Source: Actinomycetales bacterium (lineage in GTDB: Bacteria > Actinomycetota > Actinomycetes > Actinomycetales > JAHECE01). Taken from it: a stretch of DNA of 5,468 nucleotides. The notes below the pieces were generated by a model, which was given only the letters and a program-made list of their open reading frames with translations, did no database searches and was not told the origin of the DNA. The position numbers and the translations under genes are program-made. Of the stretch, positions 1-4,981 are shown in pieces. Location of the stretch: contig JAHECE010000176.1 of NCBI GenBank assembly GCA_024641895.1, positions 1-5,468 on the forward strand. The letters run 5' to 3'. Every line of letters starts with the position of its first letter. Positions within the stretch are counted from its first letter, which is position 1.

Positions 1-1
1 G

Positions 2-118
2 CTTGTGCTCGGCTCGATCTATGCCTTCGCGCCGGTCCGCTCCCGCCGGGCCGCCAGCGTGCTCGGAACGGTCGGCGTCTCGGCGCTTCTCGTACTCGCG
101 GCGGTCCTGAAGTACTGA
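2..118 (+). CDS. C-terminal fragment of a membrane protein, probably a rhomboid-family intramembrane serine protease
   Basis: Only the last 38 residues are in the window; the 5' end lies off the left edge. The frame beginning at base 2 reads into LVLGSIYAFAPVRSRR, then a hydrophobic helix (about residues 19-36 of the visible part) and ends LKY before TGA at 116-118. The short 'G-x-x-Y-x-x-AP' stretch, the basic loop and a final transmembrane helix close to the C-terminus resemble the end of actinobacterial rhomboid proteases. A rhomboid gene next to crgA is also a common arrangement in this phylum. The catalytic Ser and His would lie upstream and cannot be checked here. The gene is convergent with crgA. 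Family assignment rests on C-terminal character plus neighbourhood, so another polytopic membrane protein remains possible. Confidence 0.6.
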   Translation, partial: LVLGSIYAFAPVRSRRAASVLGTVGVSALLVLAAVLKY

Positions 119-147
119 CGCGCCGCGGCCGGCGGAGTCCCGCGCCC

Positions 148-182
148 TACCACCAGTGCCCGGCCTCTCGTGGCACGTGGTA
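148..182 (+). terminator. Putative stem-loop terminator after the rhomboid-like gene
   Basis: The left arm TACCAC (148-153) plus GTGCC (156-160) pairs with GGCAC (172-176) plus GTGGTA (177-182). This gives 11 base pairs with a 2-nt bulge and an 11-nt loop, 30 nt past the stop codon. There is no T-tract, which is common for actinobacterial terminators. A smaller 5-bp stem (121-125 with 130-134) lies directly after the stop codon. Confidence 0.45.
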
Positions 183-230
183 CCAGAGTGCCCGCCCGCG
201 CGCCACGCGACCGGAGGAGGGTTCGCCACG

Positions 231-307
231 TCATCCCCAGGGCTATTCACACCTGTGGAATTACATCGCCGTAGTTCTCCACAGGATGATCCACACGATG
301 GGGACAA
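231..307. promoter_or_regulatory. Cluster of DnaA-box-like 9-mers
   Basis: Compared with the DnaA-box consensus TTATCCACA (TTGTCCACA is a common actinobacterial form), I see TTCTCCACA at 275-283 (one mismatch) and TGATCCACA at 287-295 (one mismatch). On the opposite strand is TTGTCCCCA at 299-307 (one mismatch to the TTG form). Weaker matches are CTATTCACA at 243-251, TCATCCCCA at 231-239 and, on the - strand, AATTCCACA at 254-262. A further one-mismatch copy, TGGTCCACA, lies at 410-418. None is a perfect box. The density in about 80 bp of otherwise GC-rich DNA suggests a DnaA-binding or titration site, or remnants of one. Binding is inferred. Confidence 0.35.
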
Positions 308-338
308 CTGTGCAGGGCATGGACGGCCATGACGTTCC

Positions 339-355
339 TGCCGGAACCCCCGGCA
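339..355. terminator. Compact hairpin, candidate bidirectional terminator
   Basis: TGCCGG (339-344) and CCGGCA (350-355) form a perfect 6-bp stem around a 5-nt loop. It lies 67 nt past the crgA stop in crgA's direction and downstream of the rhomboid-like gene in the other. No T-tract follows on either strand, so its strength as a terminator is uncertain. Confidence 0.3.
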
Positions 356-387
356 GGCGCGCCGAAGCGCCAGGTGACAGGAAACGT

Positions 388-408
388 GCCGGATCGATCG
401 CCTCCGGC
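388..408 (-). terminator. Putative stem-loop terminator of crgA
   Basis: GCCGGA (388-393) pairs with TCCGGC (403-408) around a 9-nt loop, starting 13 nt beyond the crgA stop codon in the direction of crgA transcription. No T-run follows. Position and perfect pairing are the only evidence. Confidence 0.35.
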
Positions 409-421
409 GTGGTCCACAGGA

Positions 422-682
422 CTACTGCCAGCGCATCGTGATCCCGAAGCCGGCGAGGATCATGGCGAAGCCCACTGCGAGGTTCCAGCTGCCGAGGCCC
501 GGTATCGGGTAGGCCGACTGTGCGATGTAGGTCACGACGACCCAGATCAGGCCGGCGATCATCAGCCCGAGCATCACCGGCACCCACCACGAAGGATTGC
601 CTACCTCCTTGGCGCCCTGGGGCTTGGCGCCCTGGGGCCGGGGCGTGGCGTGCGCCTTCTTGCGGCGGCGGGACTCAGGCAC
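422..682 (-). CDS. crgA: CrgA, septation and cell-division membrane protein
   Basis: This 86-aa protein matches the small actinobacterial CrgA family in length and layout. It has a basic N-terminus (VPESRRRKKAHATP), then the motif NPSWW (residues 29-33) leading into TM1 (about 33-54). A short loop with YPIPGLGSWN (59-68) leads into TM2 (about 67-83), and the protein ends MRWQ. In this family CrgA sits at the divisome and, in mycobacteria, contacts FtsZ, FtsQ and penicillin-binding proteins; in Streptomyces it restrains septation. The GTG at 680-682 is preferred because GAGGAG lies 8 nt upstream and it gives the typical 'PES-basic' start. An upstream ATG at 746-748 would add 22 arginine-rich residues without a matching site. 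Residues 16-25 are a perfect PQGAK duplication. It is convergent with the rhomboid-like gene and divergent from the DUF881 operon. Confidence 0.93.
   Translation of the reverse strand: MPESRRRKKAHATPRPQGAKPQGAKEVGNPSWWVPVMLGLMIAGLIWVVVTYIAQSAYPIPGLGSWNLAVGFAMILAGFGITMRWQ
608..637. repeat. Perfect 15-bp tandem direct repeat inside crgA
   Basis: The unit CTTGGCGCCCTGGGG occurs at 608-622 and again at 623-637 with no mismatch. On the crgA strand it is in frame and encodes PQGAK twice (residues 16-20 and 21-25), in the cytoplasmic tail ahead of TM1. Identity at every base points to recent duplication by slippage. Confidence 0.9.
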
Positions 683-846
683 GTGTCGTTCTCCTCGTCG
701 GGGTCGCGGTCGTCGACGGCGTCCCGTGGGGTACGGAACAAGCAACATGCCAGCGACGGCGTGCGTGACCTACCGTAGGAGCCAGAAGCTGGCGGACTCT
801 GGTGATTCTAGGCCCGACCGGCGGACGCGTGTATCGGAGGGGTGTC
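683..846. promoter_or_regulatory. Divergent promoter region between crgA and the DUF881 operon
   Basis: The 164 bp between the two divergent GTG starts must hold both 5' ends. It contains a short palindrome, CCTAC-C-GTAGG (769-779), directly followed by GCCAG-AAG-CTGGC (781-793), whose flanks can also pair as CCAGA/TCTGG (783-787 with 798-802). A -10-like TAGAAT sits at 805-810 on the - strand, facing crgA, but with only a poor -35 (TACACG at 828-833, 3 of 6 matches). I could not define a convincing promoter for the + strand. The palindromes could be operator sites; that is inference. Confidence 0.4.
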
Positions 847-1653
847 GTGGCGAACAACGTGGAGTCGACTCCGGCGCGGGTCACCCCAGGGCCGGGCGCG
901 GCGTCGACACCGCCGACTCGGAAGCCGAGGCGCCGCGCGATCTCCCGCGGCTCACTGACCGTCGGACTGGTCGCGGCCGTGGCGGGAGCGCTCTTCGCGA
1001 CCAACGCGGCGCTGTTCCGCAGCAACGGCGGTCGGCACCCGCAGAACCTCGCCGAACTGGTCAGGGTCGAGAGCAACCGCTTGGCCGCATTCTCCGAGGA
1101 CGTCGACGGCCTCCGGGTGGAGGTCACCAGCTTGATCGAGCAGGAGCGCGGCTACGTGCCACCCACCGAGGCGACTCCCAGCGACGTCGACCTGGCCTCC
1201 GGTCGAGTCCCTGTGGTCGGCCCTGGCCTCGTGGTGCGGCTGTGGGATGCCCCGACCGGCGTCAACCCGCCGCTGGGTGCCAGGCCCGACGACCTCGTGG
1301 TGCACCAGCAGGACTTGGAGGCTGTCATGAACGCCCTCTGGGGGGGCGGTGCCGAGGCCATGATGATCCAGGGCAACCGGGTCGACTCCCGGACGGCCGT
1401 TCGCTGCGTCGGGAGCGTTCTCCTCATGGCCGCGCAGACCTACTCGCCGCCCTACGAGGTCGCGGTGATCGGAGATCGGGACGCCTTGCAGTCCGCGCTT
1501 GACGACTCGCCGTCCATCCAGATCTACCTCCAGTACGTCGAGGCCCTCGACCTGGGCTGGTCGGTGGAGTCGAAGGATCTGATCGAGATGCCCGCCGCGA
1601 CCGGACCCCCCATGCAGCACGTGAGCGTCGTCGAGCCAGCGGGTGCCGCATGA
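847..1653 (+). CDS. DUF881-family membrane-anchored protein
   Basis: This 268-aa protein has a basic, Pro/Thr-rich cytoplasmic N-terminus (residues 1-36, with RKPRRR at 25-30) and one membrane helix (about 37-57). A helical, possibly coiled-coil stretch follows (about 64-100, NLAELVRVESNRL onward), then an extracytoplasmic DUF881 domain (about 105-250). Family-typical elements are VVGPGLVVRLWDAP (123-136), DDLVVHQQDLEAVMNALW (148-165), EAMMIQGNR (170-178) and the PPYEVAVIGD segment (201-210). The family is widespread in Gram-positive bacteria near division genes (B. subtilis YlxW/YlxX) and its biochemical role is not established. The GTG at 847-849 is chosen because GGAGG (836-840) lies 6 nt before it; a GTG at 802 has no such site. 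Its stop overlaps the sortase start as ATGA, so the two are translationally coupled. Confidence 0.9.
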   Translation: MANNVESTPARVTPGPGAASTPPTRKPRRRAISRGSLTVGLVAAVAGALFATNAALFRSNGGRHPQNLAELVRVESNRLAAFSEDVDGLRVEVTSLIEQERGYVPPTEATPSDVDLASGRVPVVGPGLVVRLWDAPTGVNPPLGARPDDLVVHQQDLEAVMNALWGGGAEAMMIQGNRVDSRTAVRCVGSVLLMAAQTYSPPYEVAVIGDRDALQSALDDSPSIQIYLQYVEALDLGWSVESKDLIEMPAATGPPMQHVSVVEPAGAA

Positions 1654-2402
1654 GCGCAGAGCGTCGCCGGTCTGTCGCGTTCGGGGTGGTCGGCGTCGTC
1701 GGAGAACTGATGATCACGACGGGTGTCCTGCTCGCGCTCTTCGTGGTGTGGCAGCTCTGGTGGACAGACGTCGAGGCCGAGGCCGTGCACGCCCGGATCG
1801 TCGCGGACTTCGAGCATGCCGCACCCGCGCCGGCGCCCGATATCGCCCCCGATATCGCCCCCGCCCAGCAGGGTCCGCCGCCCGCGATCGCGGTGCCCGG
1901 CGACGCCACGACGTTTGCCCTGCTCAGGGTGCCGCGCTGGGGGGAGGACTACGTGGTCCCGATCTCGGAGGGTGTCGGGCGCAAGACGGTGCTCGACGTC
2001 AAGGGGATCGGGCACTATCCGGGCACCGCCATGCCCGGTCAGATCGGCAACTTCGCCCTCGCGGGGCACCGTCAGACCTACGGACGGCCGTTCTTCAGGG
2101 CACCCGAGCTTCAGCCGGGAGACGCCCTCGTCGTCGAGTCTGACGCCGCGTGGTACGTCTACCGGGTGACCGAGAGCCTGATCGTCAGCCCGCGAGCGGT
2201 GGAGGTCATCGCGCCCGTGCCCGGGCAGCCCGCGGCACAGCCGACGGAAGCGATGATCACTTTGACGACCTGCCATCCCCTGTACACCACGCGGCAGCGC
2301 TACGTCGTCCACGGGGTCTACGAGTCCTGGTCGGCCAAGGCCGACGGATACCCCGAGGCCCTCGGCAGTGAGATCATCGCCCGGCTCGAGAAGGAGGCCT
2401 GA
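1650..2402 (+). CDS. Class E sortase (LPXTG/LAXTG-type transpeptidase)
   Basis: This 250-aa membrane-anchored sortase cleaves a C-terminal sorting signal on exported proteins and joins them to the peptidoglycan cross-bridge. After a basic start there is one signal-anchor helix (about 10-38), a Pro/Ala-rich linker (57-84) and the catalytic domain (about 86-232). The active-site His is H140 in LAGHRQTYG. The Cys is C208 in the TLTTCHP motif (204-210), and the Arg is most likely R217, nine residues on, with R215 as alternative. The spacing and the TLTTC motif fit class E sortases of high-GC Gram-positives. The ATG at 1650 overlaps the DUF881 stop; I see only a weak ribosome site, so coupling probably drives initiation. 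No substrate with a sorting signal is in the window, which fits a housekeeping enzyme acting on proteins encoded elsewhere. The linker carries a DIAP-DIAP duplication. Confidence 0.93.
   Translation: MSAERRRSVAFGVVGVVGELMITTGVLLALFVVWQLWWTDVEAEAVHARIVADFEHAAPAPAPDIAPDIAPAQQGPPPAIAVPGDATTFALLRVPRWGEDYVVPISEGVGRKTVLDVKGIGHYPGTAMPGQIGNFALAGHRQTYGRPFFRAPELQPGDALVVESDAAWYVYRVTESLIVSPRAVEVIAPVPGQPAAQPTEAMITLTTCHPLYTTRQRYVVHGVYESWSAKADGYPEALGSEIIARLEKEA
1839..1862 (+). repeat. Perfect 12-bp tandem repeat in the sortase linker
   Basis: The unit GATATCGCCCCC occurs twice back to back (1839-1850, 1851-1862). It encodes DIAP twice within the Pro/Ala-rich segment between the membrane anchor and the catalytic domain. 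Being in frame, it only changes linker length. Confidence 0.85.
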
Positions 2403-2404
2403 TC

Positions 2405-2569
2405 GTGTACGGATGGCTCTGGCGGCACCTTCCCGGGCCGGCCGCCGTGCGCGTGCTCCAGCTGGGCGTGCTCGGGCTCGCCGCGGTTGCGGCATGCTTC
2501 CTCTGGCTCTTCCCGGCGATCGCCCCGAGCCTTCCGTTCAACCAGCAGACGGTCGAGGAGACGACGTGA
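2405..2569 (+). CDS. Small single-pass membrane protein, 54 aa, function unknown
   Basis: This short gene fills the space between the sortase and the amidotransferase. The GTG at 2405-2407 follows a near-ideal ribosome site, AAGGAGG (2391-2397), with 7 nt spacing, and begins 2 nt past the sortase stop. The product starts MYGWLWRHLPGP, has arginines and histidine at residues 7, 8 and 16, one hydrophobic helix (about 17-41, QLGVLGLAAVAACFLWLFPA inside it) and a short tail, LPFNQQTVEETT. The positive-inside rule puts the N-terminus in the cytoplasm and the acidic tail outside. The stop overlaps the next start as GTGA (2566-2569), so it is coupled on both sides. From memory, a similar small protein lies between sortase and trpG/pabA in related actinobacteria; I cannot verify that here. 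No function is assigned. Confidence 0.85.
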   Translation: MYGWLWRHLPGPAAVRVLQLGVLGLAAVAACFLWLFPAIAPSLPFNQQTVEETT

Positions 2570-3207
2570 CCGGCGAGAGTGCCAAGCCCGTATCGATCCT
2601 CGTCATCGACAACTACGACAGCTTCGTCTACACGATCGTCGGCTACCTGGAGCAGCTGGGTGCCCGGACCACCGTGGTGCGAAACGACGCCGTGCCGAGC
2701 GGCCTGGACGGAGTCGACGGCGTCCTGGTCTCTCCCGGCCCCGGTACCCCGAAGGAGGCCGGTTCCAGCATCGACGTCATCAAGGCGTGCGCCGAGGCGT
2801 CCGTCCCGATGCTCGGCGTCTGCCTCGGGCACCAGGCGCTCGGAGAGGTGTTCGGCGGCGTCGTCACGCATGCGCCGGAGCTGATGCACGGGAAGACGAG
2901 CCTCGTCGAGCACACGGGAGAAGGGGTGTTCAGATCCCTGCCGTCGCCGTTCACCGCGACGCGCTACCACTCGCTCGCGGTCGTGGCCGATTCCGTCCCG
3001 GACGACCTGATCGTCACGGCATGGACCGCCAACGGGATCGTGATGGGACTGCGGCACCGTGACCTGCCGCTGCACGGCGTGCAGTTCCACCCTGAGTCCG
3101 TGCTGACCCAGGGCGGACACCGGCTCCTGGCGAACTGGCTCGAGATCTGCGGAGACGTCCACGCGGTCGAACGCTCGTCAGGCCTGGCGCCGCTCGTCAG
3201 GCGCTAG
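2566..3207 (+). CDS. pabA: Glutamine amidotransferase, aminodeoxychorismate/anthranilate synthase component II
   Basis: This 213-aa class I glutamine amidotransferase releases ammonia from glutamine for a chorismate-using partner (PabB for p-aminobenzoate and folate, or TrpE for anthranilate and tryptophan). Hallmarks are ILVIDNYDSFVY (11-22), the oxyanion region SPGPGTP (56-62), the nucleophile Cys86 in GVCLGHQ, and His175/Glu177 in GVQFHPES. The length fits a stand-alone TrpG/PabA. The GTG at 2566 is preferred: GAGGAG ends 5 nt upstream, it overlaps the preceding stop, and the family N-terminus starts directly after it. The frame extends back to 2368 but that part has no family character. 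It is the last gene of the envelope operon and converges on pknB. The gene at this locus is often annotated trpG; without the synthase subunit in the window, pabA versus trpG cannot be settled. Confidence 0.93.
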   Translation: MTGESAKPVSILVIDNYDSFVYTIVGYLEQLGARTTVVRNDAVPSGLDGVDGVLVSPGPGTPKEAGSSIDVIKACAEASVPMLGVCLGHQALGEVFGGVVTHAPELMHGKTSLVEHTGEGVFRSLPSPFTATRYHSLAVVADSVPDDLIVTAWTANGIVMGLRHRDLPLHGVQFHPESVLTQGGHRLLANWLEICGDVHAVERSSGLAPLVRR

Positions 3208-3208
3208 G

Positions 3209-3237
3209 GTCCGCCGGCCGTTCACGAACGCCCGGAC
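3209..3237. terminator. Putative bidirectional terminator between pabA and pknB
   Basis: In the 46-bp convergent gap, CGTTC (3219-3223) and GAACG (3226-3230) form a 5-bp stem around a 2-nt loop. Outer arms GTCCG (3209-3213) and CGGAC (3233-3237) also pair, separated from the inner stem by an internal loop. A competing pairing uses CGGCCG at 3215-3220 and 3241-3246. No T-tract is present. Location between convergent stops favours use in both directions. Confidence 0.45.
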
Positions 3238-3253
3238 GAGCGGCCGCCGCCCG

Positions 3254-4981
3254 TCAGCCCGTGGCCGCCGGCGGAGTCGTCGTGTCCGGTGTCGGGGTGG
3301 GCTCGGGCGCCGGGCCGATCGTCAGGGTCACGGTGGCGTCGACCGGGATGGAGCCCTTGCGGTCCTGGTTGATCACGATGCCCGGACGGGCGCCGTCGAT
3401 CACGGCCGTGACCTTGAGGTCGCTCAGCGTCTGAGTGGCCTCGGTGTCGGTCTTGCCCGTGAGGTCAGGGACCTCGACGTTGCCCGTCGCGAGCACGAGC
3501 GTGATCGGGTCGTCCGGCTGCACGGACCCGTTCGCCGCCGGCTCGCTCCGTACCACGACGTCCTTGGCCGCACCGGGCTCGTCAACGGTCGTGGTCGACA
3601 CCTCGCCGGTGAACCCTTCACGCGTGAGCGCCTGACGTGCCTGTGCCTGGGTCAGGCCGGTCAGGTCCGGGATCGTCACAGCCTCGGGACCGGTCGAGAA
3701 GAAGACGGTGACGACCGAGCCCTTCTCGGCCTCGTCCATCGGGTCCCAGCGGATGGCCAGGCCGGTCTCCACGGTTGCGGACGGCTCGTTGACCGACGTC
3801 ATCTCGAGCCCGACGGCGGTCAGGTCCCCACGGGCCTCGGCGGCGGTGCGGTCCGAGAGGTCTGGAACCGTCACCATCGTCGGACCCAGCGGGGTGTTGC
3901 CCTGCATCGCGAGCGCGATGATCGCGGCGATCGCCGCGAGCCCGACGATGACCAGGAACCACACGAGTCCTCGGCGCTTCTTCGGCGGCTCGGGCTCCTG
4001 CGGCGCGCTGGCCTGGGTGGCGGTCGTGGACATGACGCGGGTCTCGCTGGGGACGGGACTCATCGCTGCTGTCGCAGCGCTGGCCGCTGCCACGGCTCCG
4101 ACGGGAGGCGCCGCCACCTCGAGGCCCCGCGCTGCCGCTTCGAGGTCTGCGCGGAACTCCGCGGCGGTCTGGTACCGCTGGTTGCGGTCCTTCGTCAGGG
4201 CCTTGAGCGTCACCCGGTCCAGGGCCTCGGGGATGTCCGCCGCGACGGAGCTCGGGGTCGGCGGCTCCTCGACGACATGCTGGTAGGCGACGGAGACCGG
4301 CGAGTCTCCGACGAACGGCGTGCGTCCGGTGAGCAGCTCGAAGAGCACGCACCCGGTCGAGTAGAGGTCGGAGCGCGTGTCGACGATCTCGCCGCGAGCC
4401 TGTTCGGGAGAGAGGTACTGCGCCGTGCCGATGACGGCGTGGGTAGCCGTCATGGTTGCCGCGGAGTCGGCCATCGCCCGAGCGATGCCGAAGTCCATCA
4501 CCTTGACGTTGCCCGCGGGCGTCAGCATGACGTTCCCCGGCTTGATGTCTCGATGGACGATGCCTGCGTGGTGGGAGTAGTCGAGCGCCCCGAGGATGCC
4601 GGCAACGATCTCCACGGCCTCCTCGATAGGCAGTGCCGTGCCGTCCTTGACGAGCTCTCGGACCGTGTGGCCCTCGACGTACTCCATGACGATGTACGGC
4701 ATTTGGGCCGTCGCGCCGGCAGGCGTCGTGACGATGTCCTCGCCCGTGTCGTACACGGCGACGATCGACGGGTGGTTGAGTGCGGCCGCGGACTGCGCCT
4801 CGCGGCGGAACCGGGCCAGGAAGATCGGGTCGCGGGTGAGGTCGGATCGCAGCAGCTTGATCGCGACACGTCTTCCCAGGCGGGAGTCCTGTCCGACGTG
4901 CACCTCTGCCATGCCACCGCGGCCGATCAGCTCGCCGACCTCGTAACGCCCACCGAGCAGGCGGGGGACACCGTCTACCAC
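3254..4981 (-). CDS. pknB: PASTA-domain Ser/Thr protein kinase PknB
   Basis: This 575-aa transmembrane kinase controls peptidoglycan synthesis and division. The cytoplasmic kinase domain (about 13-280) shows the Gly loop GRGGMAEV (20-27), VAIK with Lys42, Glu61 of helix C, HRDIKPGN with Asp145, DFG (163-165) and GTAQYLSPE (185-193). All catalytic residues are intact. The activation loop has Thr178 and Thr180 in the places of the two threonines autophosphorylated in M. tuberculosis PknB. An Ala/Pro-rich juxtamembrane segment (about 285-337) leads to one TM helix (about 338-358). Three PASTA repeats follow outside (370-431, 435-499, 501-557), each beginning V/I-PDL, then a Pro/Thr tail. PASTA domains of this family bind muropeptides or lipid II. 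The GTG at 4979-4981 has GGAGG (4990-4994) 8 nt upstream. It overlaps the upstream gene by 7 bp (GTGGTAG), implying coupling. Mycobacterial PknB has four PASTA units. Confidence 0.97.
   Translation of the reverse strand: MVDGVPRLLGGRYEVGELIGRGGMAEVHVGQDSRLGRRVAIKLLRSDLTRDPIFLARFRREAQSAAALNHPSIVAVYDTGEDIVTTPAGATAQMPYIVMEYVEGHTVRELVKDGTALPIEEAVEIVAGILGALDYSHHAGIVHRDIKPGNVMLTPAGNVKVMDFGIARAMADSAATMTATHAVIGTAQYLSPEQARGEIVDTRSDLYSTGCVLFELLTGRTPFVGDSPVSVAYQHVVEEPPTPSSVAADIPEALDRVTLKALTKDRNQRYQTAAEFRADLEAAARGLEVAAPPVGAVAAASAATAAMSPVPSETRVMSTTATQASAPQEPEPPKKRRGLVWFLVIVGLAAIAAIIALAMQGNTPLGPTMVTVPDLSDRTAAEARGDLTAVGLEMTSVNEPSATVETGLAIRWDPMDEAEKGSVVTVFFSTGPEAVTIPDLTGLTQAQARQALTREGFTGEVSTTTVDEPGAAKDVVVRSEPAANGSVQPDDPITLVLATGNVEVPDLTGKTDTEATQTLSDLKVTAVIDGARPGIVINQDRKGSIPVDATVTLTIGPAPEPTPTPDTTTPPAATG

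Larger units (their letters stand above)
119..421. other. 303-bp convergent intergenic region with hairpins and DnaA-box-like motifs
   Basis: No credible gene lies between the stop of the upstream membrane protein (118) and the stop of crgA (422). The open frames here are short, lack family character and read like GC-rich shadow ORFs. The stretch holds at least three stem-loops (148-182, 339-355, 388-408) and a local, less GC-rich segment at about 235-312 rich in TCCACA/TGTGGA cores. It probably serves transcription termination from both sides and may bind DnaA. Confidence 0.7.

Noticed and set aside
119..421. tRNA or small structured RNA in the gene-free gap
   Set aside because: The stems found do not form a cloverleaf and there is no T-loop-like GTTCGANTC with matching acceptor arms; terminators and DnaA-like motifs explain the structure better.
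683..748. ATG start adding 22 residues to CrgA
   Set aside because: The added residues are arginine-rich and atypical for CrgA; GAGGAG sits at the right distance from the GTG at 682.
802..846. Earlier GTG start for the DUF881 protein
   Set aside because: No ribosome site ahead of it, whereas GGAGG lies 6 nt before the GTG at 847.
597..1502. 301-codon open frame on the + strand over crgA and DUF881
   Set aside because: Arg/Gly-rich translation with no hydrophobic or domain structure; both overlapping frames encode recognisable proteins.
1524..2495. 323-codon open frame antisense to the sortase
   Set aside because: Antisense shadow typical of high-GC coding DNA; Arg/Asp/His-rich and without recognisable motifs, no ribosome site noted.
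2368..2565. N-terminal extension of the amidotransferase by 66 residues
   Set aside because: Arg/Pro/Ala-rich sequence lacking family similarity and lying over the sortase end and the 54-aa gene; the GTG at 2566 has a good ribosome site and fits the family start.
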